Positions 1 through 8,074 are shown, counted from the first letter of the stretch. The stretch is DNA of 39,485 nucleotides from RGIG4608 sp045637205 (GCA_045637205.1 JAZTYY010000004.1:1-39485); one strand, 5' to 3'. The notes: generated from the sequence alone by a model not told the origin. Numbers and translations are program-made.

Positions 1-57
1 TTAAGTACAGTAATGTATTTAGCTGACTGATACTAATAGCCCGAGGGCTTGAACCTT
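1..57 (+). rRNA. rrl: 23S ribosomal RNA, 3' end only
   Basis: The first bases match the conserved 3' terminus of bacterial 23S rRNA, including the ACTAATAGCCCGAGGGCTT-type end just before the spacer. Only about 57 nt lie in the window; the rest is upstream of base 1. The 3' boundary is approximate, because the mature end is set by pairing with the 5' end, which is not visible. The following spacer (58-173) holds short hairpins (a TGAGT/ACTCA pair near 88-101 and the palindrome GCTCAATTGAGC near 131-142) that may belong to rRNA processing stems. Confidence 0.9.
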
Positions 58-173
58 CCAAAGGTAATCAAGCGTTACACAATTACTTGAGTTTCACTCA
101 ACAACCCTACTTCTTTATTCGGTTTTCAATGCTCAATTGAGCAGAAAGAAGCAAGGCAATCCGGAAGGGAAAT

Positions 174-249
174 GCACCTTTAGCTCAGCTGGTAGAGCAA
201 CTGACTCTTAATCAGTGGGTCCGGGGTTCGAGTCCCCGAAGGTGCACCA
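174..249 (+). tRNA. tRNA-Lys (anticodon CTT)
   Basis: This is a complete 76-nt cloverleaf. The acceptor stem GCACCTT pairs with AAGGTGC. The D arm is GCTC...GAGC. The anticodon stem ACTGA/TCAGT encloses a loop with CTT at 207-209. The T arm is CGGGG-TTCGAGT-CCCCG, and CCA is encoded at 247-249. It reads the AAG lysine codon. It sits between 23S and 5S in the rRNA operon, so it is presumably released from the rRNA precursor; no promoter of its own is visible. Confidence 0.97.
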
Positions 250-305
250 CAAGAACTAAGTTCTTGATCTTGACCCAGAACCCAAAAGGGAGAAAGGTCT
301 TGCAA

Positions 306-421
<116 letters not shown>

Positions 422-459
422 ACATAGCAGGAAGCGTTAAACACTTCCTGCTTAAATAT

Positions 460-536
460 TCCTCTTTAGCTCAGTTGGTTAGAGCACCTGACTGTTAATC
501 AGGGGGTCTTTGGTTCAAGTCCAAAAAGGGGAGCCA
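460..536 (+). tRNA. tRNA-Asn (anticodon GTT)
   Basis: This is a complete 77-nt cloverleaf. The acceptor stem TCCTCTT pairs with AAGGGGA (one T-G wobble). The anticodon stem CCTGA/TCAGG carries GTT at 494-496. The T arm is TTTGG-TTCAAGT-CCAAA, the discriminator base is G, and CCA is encoded at 534-536. It is the last gene of the rRNA operon and is followed within 10 nt by a terminator. Its 3' half is duplicated at 719-759. Confidence 0.97.
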
Positions 537-543
537 CAAAATG

Positions 544-572
544 AAAACGGAGTCCAATCGGGCTCCGTTTTT
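544..572 (+). terminator. Rho-independent terminator of the rRNA operon
   Basis: The inverted repeat AAAACGGAG-t-CC / GG-CTCCGTTTT has a 5-nt loop and runs into T residues at 568-572. It starts 8 nt after tRNA-Asn and closes the 23S-tRNA-Lys-5S-tRNA-Asn transcript. Confidence 0.9.
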
Positions 573-573
573 G

Positions 574-718
574 TTTTGCCTCTTTTTTGAGTTTAAGCTA
601 ATACTCTCATCAATTAAGATTCAGGCAACCGAAGGTTGCTCTGACTGCAAACTTTTACGGTTTTCGAAAGAAAATGACCGTCGTAAGACGGGCAAGTAAA
701 ATTTGTTGCGTAGCGTGA
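574..718. other. Non-coding spacer between tRNA-Asn and its truncated copy
   Basis: I see no gene here. The segment holds small hairpins, CAACC-gaa-GGTTG near 627-639 and CCGTC-gtaa-GACGG near 678-691, and it runs directly into the tRNA-Asn 3' fragment. It could be what remains between two copies of an attachment site, or the body of a tRNA-derived repeat. Open frames across it on the reverse strand look spurious. Confidence 0.4.
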
Positions 719-759
719 AATCAGGGGGTCTTTGGTTCAAGTCCAAAAAAGGGGAGCCA
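719..759 (+). pseudogene. Truncated tRNA-Asn: 3' half only
   Basis: These 41 nt repeat bases 497-536 of the intact tRNA-Asn, from just after the anticodon to the encoded CCA, with one extra A in the run before GGGGAGCCA. The 5' half (acceptor 5' strand, D arm, anticodon) is absent, so no functional tRNA can form. Like the intact gene it is followed at once by a terminator. The tRNA 3' half is the usual target of site-specific integrases, so this may be an attachment-site scar. A duplication of the rRNA operon tail or a tRNA-derived repeat is also possible. Confidence 0.85.
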
Positions 760-767
760 AAACAAAG

Positions 768-794
768 AAACCGAGGCAAACGCCTCGGTTTTTT
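768..794 (+). terminator. Rho-independent terminator after the tRNA-Asn fragment
   Basis: A perfect 10-bp stem AAACCGAGGC/GCCTCGGTTT with loop AAAC is followed by a T run at 789-794. Its stem differs from that of the terminator at 544-572, so it is not a copy of it. Confidence 0.85.
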
Positions 795-872
795 GTTTTG
801 ATTTCTTTTCTTGATTAAATCCAAACGTCTTCATCCTTCTTAACACACTATTTAAAATAATTTTAAGTAGTG

Positions 873-901
873 TTGACAAAAAATAGTATCTATGTTACAA
901 T
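873..901 (+). promoter_or_regulatory. Promoter of the ABC exporter genes
   Basis: TTGACA (873-878), a 17-nt spacer and TACAAT (896-901), with an extended -10 TGT at 893-895. Transcription would start near 908, about 30 nt before the ATG at 939. Confidence 0.85.
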
Positions 902-938
902 ATGAGTATATAACGTTTTATTAAAGGAGGGGATTTTA

Positions 939-1838
939 ATGAATATGTTAGAAATCACTGATTTGCATAAAAGCTTTGGCGATATAGAAGTATTGCGTGG
1001 TATAAATTTGTCCGTACCTGAAAATAGCATATTTGGTTTTATTGGTAAAAATGGTTCAGGTAAGACCACTACTATGAAGACTGTTTTAGGTCTTTTAAAA
1101 GCTGATAGTGGTGATATTTTAGTAAATGGAGAAAAAGTAGTTTACGGTCAAACAAGTACCAACCGTTATATTGGATACTTGCCCGATGTTCCCGAGTATT
1201 ATTCTTTTATGACCGCGAAGGAGTATCTTAGATTCTGTGGTGAAATTACTGAATTGCCTGCTGATACAATTGATGCACGTTGCCAAGAATTGTTAGATTT
1301 AGTTGGCTTGCGCAATGATAATCATAAAATCAAAGGATTTTCAAGGGGAATGAAGCAACGTTTGGGCATAGCTCAAGCGCTTTTAAATCGTCCCAAGCTT
1401 CTTATTTGCGATGAGCCCACATCGGCACTTGACCCTGTAGGAAGAAAAGAAATTTTGGATATTTTCTTAGCAATAAAGGATCAAACAACAGTTTTGTTCT
1501 CAACCCACATTCTTTCAGATGTCGAGCGTATTTGTACTGACGTAGCATTTCTTAACGACGGTGTAATAGCCGTTAGTGGAAAACTTTCGGAAATCAAAAC
1601 TAAATATCGCACTGATGAATATCATTTGGAGCTTGAAGAACAAAATGATGTTAGCATTTTGGTTGAAAAATTCCCCAAAATCATTAAAATCGAAAACGAA
1701 AAACTGATTTTTTCAGAAAAAGAGTATTCTTTGTTTGAAATTTTGAATTTCATAGCGGAAAATCATATAAATGTTATTAAATTGGAAAAAATCGAGCCAA
1801 CTCTTGAATCCTTGTTTATGGAGGTGATTGATAAATGA
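939..1838 (+). CDS. ABC transporter ATP-binding protein
   Basis: A 299-residue ATPase subunit that would power a membrane partner from the cytoplasmic face. Visible motifs are Walker A GKNGSGKTT (about residues 37-45), the signature FSRGMKQRLGIAQ, Walker B LLICDEPTSALDP and the switch motif STHIL. The roughly 80 residues after the ATPase core form the C-terminal extension common in drug, bacteriocin and Na+ exporters of the CcmA/NatA type. The ribosome binding site AAGGAGGGG (924-932) supports the ATG at 939. The gene overlaps the permease gene by ATGA, so the two are translationally coupled. The substrate cannot be read from sequence. No regulator gene of the GntR type, often found with such pairs, is adjacent. 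Confidence 0.93.
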   Translation: MNMLEITDLHKSFGDIEVLRGINLSVPENSIFGFIGKNGSGKTTTMKTVLGLLKADSGDILVNGEKVVYGQTSTNRYIGYLPDVPEYYSFMTAKEYLRFCGEITELPADTIDARCQELLDLVGLRNDNHKIKGFSRGMKQRLGIAQALLNRPKLLICDEPTSALDPVGRKEILDIFLAIKDQTTVLFSTHILSDVERICTDVAFLNDGVIAVSGKLSEIKTKYRTDEYHLELEEQNDVSILVEKFPKIIKIENEKLIFSEKEYSLFEILNFIAENHINVIKLEKIEPTLESLFMEVIDK

Positions 1839-2605
1839 AATCTTTAATTGCCTTTACAAAAAAAGAAATCACGGCACAATTGCGTTCTGCAAAATTCGTA
1901 ATTTTGATAGTATTGTTTGTAATATTTGCAATATTAAATCCCGTGACAGCTAAAATTACCCCAGTACTTCTTGAATTACTTTCAGAATCAATGGCTGAAA
2001 GTGGAATGAATATTACAATTGCTGAAGTTAGTGTTTTGGATTCTTGGATGCAATTTTTTAGCAACGTTCCAATGCTATTGCTTGCTTTTGTAATGATGGA
2101 AGGCAACATTTTCACAAGGGAATATGGCACAGGCACATTGATATTGTCATTGACTAAAGGTCTTGATAGATATAAGGTTGTCGCTTCTAAATCATTTATT
2201 TTAGTTGTATTTTGGACACTCATATATTGGTTGCATTTTGCGGTAAATTATTTTACCAATATGTTCTTTTGGGATGACTTAACAACTAAAAATCTTGGTT
2301 TTGCAGCCGTGAGCTTTTGGTTGTTTGGATTATTCACAATTTCGTTGGTGGTTTTGTTTTCAACAATGATAAATTCGTATATCGGCGTGCTTGGTTGTAC
2401 CGGAGGAGTAGTGTTTGGATTAACATTTCTTTCTATAATTCCAAAGGTTAGCGATTATTTTCCTACTATTTTGCAGGACGGTATTTCTTTGGTGTACGGT
2501 ATGGTGGAAGTCAAGACATATATACCAGCGGTAATTATATCAATTGCAGTAACTATACTGTGTTTTGTAGCAAGTGTGCCACTTTTCAATAAGAAACAAT
2601 TATAA
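1835..2605 (+). CDS. ABC-2 type transporter permease
   Basis: A 256-residue membrane protein with about six hydrophobic segments: one near residues 20-40, then pairs around 75-95 and 120-140, 160-185, 195-215 and 230-250. This is the layout of ABC-2 permeases such as NatB. The motif EGNIFTREYGTGTLILSLTKG, which precedes a helix, resembles the cytoplasmic elbow of this family. It starts inside the stop codon of the ATPase gene (ATGA at 1835-1838), and a terminator follows 5 nt after its stop. The pair therefore forms a complete two-gene exporter. Sodium, bacitracin-like peptides or other substrates are all possible. Confidence 0.88.
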   Translation: MKSLIAFTKKEITAQLRSAKFVILIVLFVIFAILNPVTAKITPVLLELLSESMAESGMNITIAEVSVLDSWMQFFSNVPMLLLAFVMMEGNIFTREYGTGTLILSLTKGLDRYKVVASKSFILVVFWTLIYWLHFAVNYFTNMFFWDDLTTKNLGFAAVSFWLFGLFTISLVVLFSTMINSYIGVLGCTGGVVFGLTFLSIIPKVSDYFPTILQDGISLVYGMVEVKTYIPAVIISIAVTILCFVASVPLFNKKQL

Positions 2606-2610
2606 TTAAT

Positions 2611-2637
2611 AAAAGCTGAGGTAATGCCTCAGCTTTT
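2611..2637 (+). terminator. Terminator of the ABC exporter operon
   Basis: The stem AAAGCTGAGG / CCTCAGCTTT has a short AT-rich loop and a T tail at 2633-2637. It begins a few bases after the permease stop. Confidence 0.88.
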
Positions 2638-2684
2638 TGTTTTGGTGAAAATTACCGAAGTTTGTAGATAATGGTCTTTTTCTA

Positions 2685-2713
2685 TTGACAAAGATATATG
2701 TGAGTGATATAAT
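2685..2713 (+). promoter_or_regulatory. Full-consensus promoter of the giant repeat protein
   Basis: TTGACA (2685-2690), exactly 17 nt, then TATAAT (2708-2713), with an extended -10 TGA at 2705-2707. Every consensus position is matched. The start point would be near 2720, giving a leader of about 113 nt before the ATG at 2833. Confidence 0.92.
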
Positions 2714-2732
2714 AAGATATCTATATATAATT

Positions 2733-2791
2733 ATATGGCTAAATAGCCATAATTTTTTGACTTATTGTAAGTGTTTGCTTACAATTGTCAA
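2733..2791 (+). promoter_or_regulatory. Structured 5' leader with two hairpins, the first attenuator-like
   Basis: The first hairpin, TATGGCT-aaat-AGCCATA, is followed directly by a T run (2753-2758) like a weak intrinsic terminator. The second (2757-2791) has an outer TTGAC/GTCAA and an inner ATTGTAAG/CTTACAAT arm around the loop TGTTTG. Its outer 5' strand borrows the last Ts of the first hairpin's tail. This suggests conditional attenuation or mRNA stabilisation. I do not recognise a known riboswitch class here. Confidence 0.5.
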
Positions 2792-2832
2792 ATTTATAGA
2801 AAAACGAATTGCATTTATGCGAAGGAGAAGTT

Positions 2833-5800
2833 ATGAATAACCAAGAACTTCAATCAAAAAGAACGTGCCAAAAATGCGGATCAATATTAACGCCCGATAG
2901 CGCGTTTTGTACCACATGTGGAACTCCCGTTCCTAAGATGGCACCACCCCAACGACAAGCATTTGAATTCTGCGTATATTGTGGAAGCAAATATCCCGTT
3001 GGTGATATGTTCTGCCAGAATTGTGGCAAGAGAACAACTCAGGGGGCAGCACCTGCAGCAGCGCCCACAGTAAACAAAGAAGAGCAGGATAAGCGCCAGT
3101 ATGAATATGCTGTGAAGATGCTTGAAGAAAAGCGCTATGACCAAGCATTGCCCATCTTTAATAGATTGGGTGATTATAGCGATTCAAAGGCTAAGGCTAG
3201 AGAGTGTATCGAAGCTAGAGAAAATGCAAGAAAAGAATCAATATATGCAAGCTCTATAGCAATGATATCAGCTCCCAATATTACTGACGTTGAGATGAAA
3301 AAGGCAATTGACGCCCTTAAATCCATTGTTGACTATAAGGACTCCAAGGATAAGATTGCTGAATTAGAAACTCGTCTTAAAAAGTTTATGGAAGCAAAGG
3401 AATTGGCTCGTAAGGAATTTGTATATAACAAATCCGTGGCAGTTCTCAATGCGCCTGCAGCAAATGACTTGCAAATTAAAGAAGCAATTGCGGCCTTCAA
3501 GTCACTTGGTGAATTTAAGGATTCACCCAAGAAGGTTACTGAAACTGAAGCTCGTCTTGAAAAATGGTATAAGGACAAGGCAGCTTTTGAAGAAGCCGAA
3601 AGAATTCGCAAAGCTAAAGCAAAGGCTAAGGCAAAAAAGATTATTCTTATTTCCGTAATTGCATTTGTATTGGTAGCTTTGATTGTTGCTGCTATTATAG
3701 TTGGAACATGGAAGCACGAAATTGTATATAATCTTGACGGTGGTGTTTTAACTGCTGAAAATCCCGATACATACACAATCTTGACTGAAGATATAACCTT
3801 GAACAATCCTACAAGAGATGGTTATACTTTTGAGGGTTGGCAAATAGTTGATGACACTTCAGAAGAACCCCAAGAAATAACAAAAGAAGTAATAATTCGT
3901 CAGTGGAGGAACTGGGGCACAAAGGAATACAAGGCTATATGGAAAGCAAATACATATAGAATTGAATTTGACGAAAACGGTGGTAACGCAGTTACTGATA
4001 AAGATGTAGAATATGATTCAGTTATGAATTTGCCTAAACCTACATGGCCTGGACATGAATTTACTGGCTGGTACTTGGACAATACAAAGGTAAATGCTAA
4101 CGATATCTATAACTTCACAACTGATATTAAATTGGTAGCTCATTGGGATTCAATTACTTATTATCTTACCTATAACCTCCAGGGTGGTGTAAACTCAGCA
4201 TCTAACCCCTATACATACATTACTGATGAAGGCTTTGTGCTTCATGCACCTACAAGATTGGGTTATACATTCTTGGGCTGGTCTTTATATGGAGAAATGG
4301 TATCTGAAGGCACTGAGTCTGTAACAATTCCCGTTGGTACAATAGGAAACAAAACATATACAGCTAATTGGCAGGCTAACACTTATACAATCACATTTGA
4401 TGCAAATGGTGGTACAGGAGTTGATGCTAGCCAAACAGTATCTTATGATTCCGAATATACATTGCCCACACCTACAAGAACAGGTTACACGTTCAACGGT
4501 TGGTTCTATGATGGTACAGAATGGACAGGTGGAGTTTGGAATTACGGTGCAGACGTAACACTTACAGCAAGCTGGACTCCTAATATGTATTCTTTGTCCT
4601 TTGATGCAAACGGTGGTAGCGTAAATACTTCCTATATGTATGTAACTTATGACTCTACAGTAACTTTGCCCACACCCACAAGAACAGGTTATACGTTCAA
4701 CGGTTGGTATAGTGGTAATACTAAAGTAGAAAGTGGTACATGGAAGTACACAAGCAACTTTTCACTTACAGCAAGCTGGACAGTTAATAGATACACCATT
4801 ACACTTAATGCTAACGGTGGTACAGGTGTAAATGCAACTCAAAGTGTAACATATGGATCATCCTTTACATTACCCACACCCACAAGAACAGGTTATACAT
4901 TCAATGGTTGGTATAATGGCTCTACAAGAGTGACAAGTGGCACATGGAATTCTACAAGTAATATTACACTTACAGCAAGCTGGACTGCTAATAACTATTC
5001 AGTACGTTTTGATGCAAATGGTGGTAGTGTAACTTCATCATCAATGCAGGTAACATATGGATCAGCCTTTACATTGCCTACACCCACAAGAACAGGCTAT
5101 ACCTTTAATGGTTGGTATAATGATGGTACTAAGGTAGAAAGTGGAACTTGGAACTATACAAGCAATATTACACTTAAAGCAACTTGGACAATAAACACAT
5201 ATACAATGACACTTAATGTTAATGGTGGTACAGGTGTTACTAACACAACTCAAAATGTGACGTATGGATCATCCTTTACATTACCCACACCCACAAGAAC
5301 AGGTTATAGATTCAATGGTTGGTATAACGGTTCAACAAGAGTGACAAGTGGCACATGGAGTTATACAAGCAATCTTACACTTACAGCAAATTGGACTGCT
5401 AATACATATAATCTTGTATTGAACAATACATCAGTTACTACAGATAAGATTAAGGTTACATTTAACTATAACTATTCTGGTTCAACTAACTTAGTTGTAG
5501 AACTTAGCAACAATCAAACATTGTCATATCCTACAATTCCTACTCGTAGCGGATATATATTTGCTGGTTGGTACACTAATAGTTCTTGCACCACACTTTA
5601 TAACTTTAGTGGAACATTAACTCAAGATACAACTTTGTATGCTAAATGGGTAAGTACATCATATAATGTAATCAATGTTTCCTCATCTGCTTCTGTTTCC
5701 TTGAATGGCACAAGTGTTCGTTATTATGCGTTTGTTCCGTTGGTAAGTGGTAATATTACTGTTTATTCATCAAGTAGTTATGATACTTATGGATACTTAT

Positions 5801-6744
5801 ATAATTCCTCATTATCAACACTTACATATAATGATGATGCTGGTTCAGGAGCTAACTTCTCATATACCTACAATGTAACTGCAGGAACCCTTTATTATAT
5901 AGGTGTAAGAGCTTATTCAAGCTCTACATCCGGTACTGCTACTGTTTATATCACTGGTACACAAAAGCCCACAAGCACAGCTAAGGCATCTTGCTCTACA
6001 GTGGCAGGGGCTACATTTAGCCAAGGAACATCATATAATACTACTGTATCATATGATTCCACAGTAACATTGCCCACACCTACAAGAGCAGGATATACAT
6101 TCAATGGTTGGTATAACGGAAGCACAAAGGTTGAAAGTGGAAAGTGGAATTATACTTCTAATTTGACACTTACACCCAGCTGGACAGCAAATACATATAC
6201 AATCACTTTGAATGCTAATGGTGGTACTGTTTCATCATCAAGTATGACTGTGACATACGGTTCAACTGTTACATTACCAACTCCCACAAAAGCAGGATAC
6301 GTATTTGGTGGTTGGTATAATGGAAACACAAGAGTAGAGAGTGGTACTTGGAATACTGCAAGTAACGTTACACTTACAGCAAACTGGACTAATGATCCGG
6401 TGACAACATCAAATAGCTCATCTTATCCTTGGTCAGTATCAAATGGCAATTTGACATCAACTAATAAATCACATGGATCAAGCTCAACCTATACGATTAC
6501 TGCACACACTAGAGTAACGGTAACATTTAGCTACTATACATCATCTGAATCTGGTTGTGACACTCTTTCTATTAAAAAGAACGGAAGCACTCTTACAAGC
6601 TGCTCAGGATCAACATCTTCAAGATCCTATTCAGTAACACTTAATGCGGGAGATACTTTGACATTCACTTATTCTAAGGATGGTTCAGTTTCTACCGGTA
6701 ATGACTGCGCATATATTAGAAATCTTGTAATTTCTAATAGCTAA
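2833..6744 (+). CDS. Very large membrane-anchored zinc-ribbon / InlB B-repeat (Flg_new) protein
   Basis: A protein of 1303 residues from the ATG at 2833, chosen because AAGGAG sits 5 nt before it; an ATG at 2809 lacks a binding site. Residues 12-29 and 47-64 form two CxxC...CxxC zinc ribbons. Residues about 85-265 are charged and helical, with two or three related repeats like the tetratricopeptide-like regions of similar proteins. Residues 270-293 are a single transmembrane segment preceded by a Lys/Ala-rich stretch, implying N-terminus inside. The rest, presumably outside, holds about 11 InlB-type repeats (motifs such as NGGT, PTRTGYTFNGWY, TLTASW). A pre-peptidase C-terminal-like domain interrupts them near residues 955-1060, and a Ser/Thr-rich beta domain ends the protein. 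No LPXTG anchor is seen. A role as cell-surface adhesin or envelope sensor is inference. Confidence 0.85.
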   Translation: MNNQELQSKRTCQKCGSILTPDSAFCTTCGTPVPKMAPPQRQAFEFCVYCGSKYPVGDMFCQNCGKRTTQGAAPAAAPTVNKEEQDKRQYEYAVKMLEEKRYDQALPIFNRLGDYSDSKAKARECIEARENARKESIYASSIAMISAPNITDVEMKKAIDALKSIVDYKDSKDKIAELETRLKKFMEAKELARKEFVYNKSVAVLNAPAANDLQIKEAIAAFKSLGEFKDSPKKVTETEARLEKWYKDKAAFEEAERIRKAKAKAKAKKIILISVIAFVLVALIVAAIIVGTWKHEIVYNLDGGVLTAENPDTYTILTEDITLNNPTRDGYTFEGWQIVDDTSEEPQEITKEVIIRQWRNWGTKEYKAIWKANTYRIEFDENGGNAVTDKDVEYDSVMNLPKPTWPGHEFTGWYLDNTKVNANDIYNFTTDIKLVAHWDSITYYLTYNLQGGVNSASNPYTYITDEGFVLHAPTRLGYTFLGWSLYGEMVSEGTESVTIPVGTIGNKTYTANWQANTYTITFDANGGTGVDASQTVSYDSEYTLPTPTRTGYTFNGWFYDGTEWTGGVWNYGADVTLTASWTPNMYSLSFDANGGSVNTSYMYVTYDSTVTLPTPTRTGYTFNGWYSGNTKVESGTWKYTSNFSLTASWTVNRYTITLNANGGTGVNATQSVTYGSSFTLPTPTRTGYTFNGWYNGSTRVTSGTWNSTSNITLTASWTANNYSVRFDANGGSVTSSSMQVTYGSAFTLPTPTRTGYTFNGWYNDGTKVESGTWNYTSNITLKATWTINTYTMTLNVNGGTGVTNTTQNVTYGSSFTLPTPTRTGYRFNGWYNGSTRVTSGTWSYTSNLTLTANWTANTYNLVLNNTSVTTDKIKVTFNYNYSGSTNLVVELSNNQTLSYPTIPTRSGYIFAGWYTNSSCTTLYNFSGTLTQDTTLYAKWVSTSYNVINVSSSASVSLNGTSVRYYAFVPLVSGNITVYSSSSYDTYGYLYNSSLSTLTYNDDAGSGANFSYTYNVTAGTLYYIGVRAYSSSTSGTATVYITGTQKPTSTAKASCSTVAGATFSQGTSYNTTVSYDSTVTLPTPTRAGYTFNGWYNGSTKVESGKWNYTSNLTLTPSWTANTYTITLNANGGTVSSSSMTVTYGSTVTLPTPTKAGYVFGGWYNGNTRVESGTWNTASNVTLTANWTNDPVTTSNSSSYPWSVSNGNLTSTNKSHGSSSTYTITAHTRVTVTFSYYTSSESGCDTLSIKKNGSTLTSCSGSTSSRSYSVTLNAGDTLTFTYSKDGSVSTGNDCAYIRNLVISNS
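4381..5403 (+). repeat. Five tandem in-frame repeats of about 204 bp
   Basis: Units begin at 4381, 4585, 4789, 4993 and 5197, with lengths 204, 204, 204, 204 and 207 bp. Each encodes one InlB-type repeat. The block coding for PTPTRTGYTFNGW is nearly identical between units, while the segments between blocks diverge more. Further, less similar copies lie before (from about 3718) and after (5404-5660, 5990-6395). Confidence 0.9.
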
Positions 6745-6775
6745 CTAACTATTAGTTAAACAAAAACAAAATATT

Positions 6776-6807
6776 AACCACCGCGGTTTTAACCGCGGTG
6801 GTTTTGT
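6776..6807 (+). terminator. Strong terminator after the giant repeat gene
   Basis: A perfect inverted repeat AACCACCGCGGTT / AACCGCGGTGGTT (6776-6788 and 6791-6803) is followed by T residues. The GC-rich stem stands out in this AT-rich DNA. Confidence 0.93.
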
Positions 6808-6829
6808 TTATATAAATCTAAAATAATAG

Positions 6830-6858
6830 TGGAAAAAATCAAAGAAATATGATATAAT
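6830..6858 (+). promoter_or_regulatory. Promoter of the esterase gene
   Basis: A perfect extended -10, TGA-TATAAT (6850-6858), has a weak -35 TGGAAA at 6830-6835 with 17-nt spacing. The start point would be about 44 nt before the ATG at 6909. Confidence 0.7.
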
Positions 6859-6908
6859 AAAAAATACAAAGCTTGTAGCGGCTAATAGATTATTTAATGG
6901 AGATAATT

Positions 6909-8006
6909 ATGTCAAAAATCTATTTTAAAAATTCAGAAAATTGGTCAAAAATATATGCTGTTGTGTCTAATCAAAGATATGAGCTTAAAAACGTTGATGT
7001 TGACGGAGATTACATTTTTGACAATGAAAATCAAGATGGAATTTACTTTGAAAATGAACTTGGAGTAAAAACGGGTATTGTGTATCCCGGTGCTCTTGAT
7101 TTGGGTGTTGAATATAAGAAAAACGAAGAAATGGGTAAATGCTTAACCTATTTGTTTGCAAAAAATATAGAAACAACGGGAAGAGTGGACAATTTCGTTC
7201 TTAAGGATGAAAAAAATCTTTCTCACCGAGATGATAAAAGCAAGAAGATAAGTGTATTTGTTCCAGCCACATATGATGGCATAACACAGCACGATATTTT
7301 ATACTTCTTTGATGCGCAAAATCTTTTTGTTTCAGCAGGGCATTATACTGAAAATGGAGATCCATATGGATCATGGCAGTTGGATATTGTTTTGAGTGAA
7401 GTAACGCGTCAATTTGGTAAAAATATAATAGTAGTTGCTATTGATAATGCTGATAGATATAGAGATCAGGAGCTTTTTATGAATCCTGCCGATTTTGGTG
7501 AGCTTGCGCCGTTAGCTACAGCATTGCCTGATGAGGACTATTCTAACGGTCAACTTGAGGGGCTCGATGATTTTATAAAACAAACACTTCATCCGTTTAT
7601 TAAGCAAAACTATTGTGTAAATGAAAATAATATTGGCGTTGGTGGTGCATCAATGGGTGGAATTGCATCCTTCTATTGTGGACTCCGTGAGATTGGATTC
7701 TATAAATACATTCTTTCATATTCTCCTGCTTATGGGCTTTACGAAATGAGTGCGTTTGAAAATTGGTTTTCACATAAAAAATTTGCTCAAAATATCGAAG
7801 AATTGCCTAAAATACATATTTATTGCGGAGAGGGAGATCCACTTGAAAGATTGCTCGTTGGTTCTTCAAAGGAAATGAAGGGCACACTCGAAAAATATGG
7901 ATATCCACACGAAAAGGTGTTTGAAACCTACGATTCAGAAAAACCTCATAATGAGGAATCATGGCGCTTGATTTTGGGAGAAAGCTTTTCAAAATTGTTG
8001 AAATAA
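6909..8006 (+). CDS. Putative esterase with starch-binding-like N-terminal domain
   Basis: 365 residues from the ATG at 6909, set by GGAGA at 6899-6903; the ATG at 6897 overlaps that site and is unlikely. Residues 1-75 resemble a CBM25/26-type carbohydrate module (IYFKNSENWSKIY, then DGIYFENELG). Residues from about 110 fit the esterase D/enterochelin esterase alpha/beta-hydrolase family. The nucleophile elbow GGASMGG places Ser248, the loop FFDAQNLF appears early, and a candidate catalytic His lies in KPHNEESW near the C-terminus. No signal peptide is seen, so it should act in the cytoplasm. The neighbouring GH13 glucosidase suggests alpha-glucan or acetylated oligosaccharide use. The substrate is unknown, and the carbohydrate-binding assignment is less sure than the hydrolase fold. 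Confidence 0.8.
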   Translation: MSKIYFKNSENWSKIYAVVSNQRYELKNVDVDGDYIFDNENQDGIYFENELGVKTGIVYPGALDLGVEYKKNEEMGKCLTYLFAKNIETTGRVDNFVLKDEKNLSHRDDKSKKISVFVPATYDGITQHDILYFFDAQNLFVSAGHYTENGDPYGSWQLDIVLSEVTRQFGKNIIVVAIDNADRYRDQELFMNPADFGELAPLATALPDEDYSNGQLEGLDDFIKQTLHPFIKQNYCVNENNIGVGGASMGGIASFYCGLREIGFYKYILSYSPAYGLYEMSAFENWFSHKKFAQNIEELPKIHIYCGEGDPLERLLVGSSKEMKGTLEKYGYPHEKVFETYDSEKPHNEESWRLILGESFSKLLK

Positions 8007-8010
8007 TTGA

Positions 8011-8039
8011 TTGACTTTTTCCTTTAAAATTGGTATAAT
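8011..8039 (+). promoter_or_regulatory. Promoter of the GH13 glucosidase gene
   Basis: TTGACT (8011-8016), 17 nt, TATAAT (8034-8039) with an extended -10 TGG. It begins 5 nt after the esterase stop, so the glucosidase can be transcribed independently of the esterase. Confidence 0.87.
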
Positions 8040-8074
8040 AAATAAGTACGAAAATTTTGTCAAAGGAGATAATT

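Noticed and set aside
621..824. Reverse-strand open frame across the tRNA-Asn fragment, encoding a DLNQRPPD-like peptide
   Set aside because: This peptide type is a familiar translation artefact of tRNA sequence; the frame also runs through a terminator and has no ribosome binding site.
3718..6400. Regular DNA repeats considered as a CRISPR-like or satellite array
   Set aside because: The repeats are about 204 bp, keep one reading frame and encode protein domains; there are no short identical repeats with unique spacers and no cas genes.
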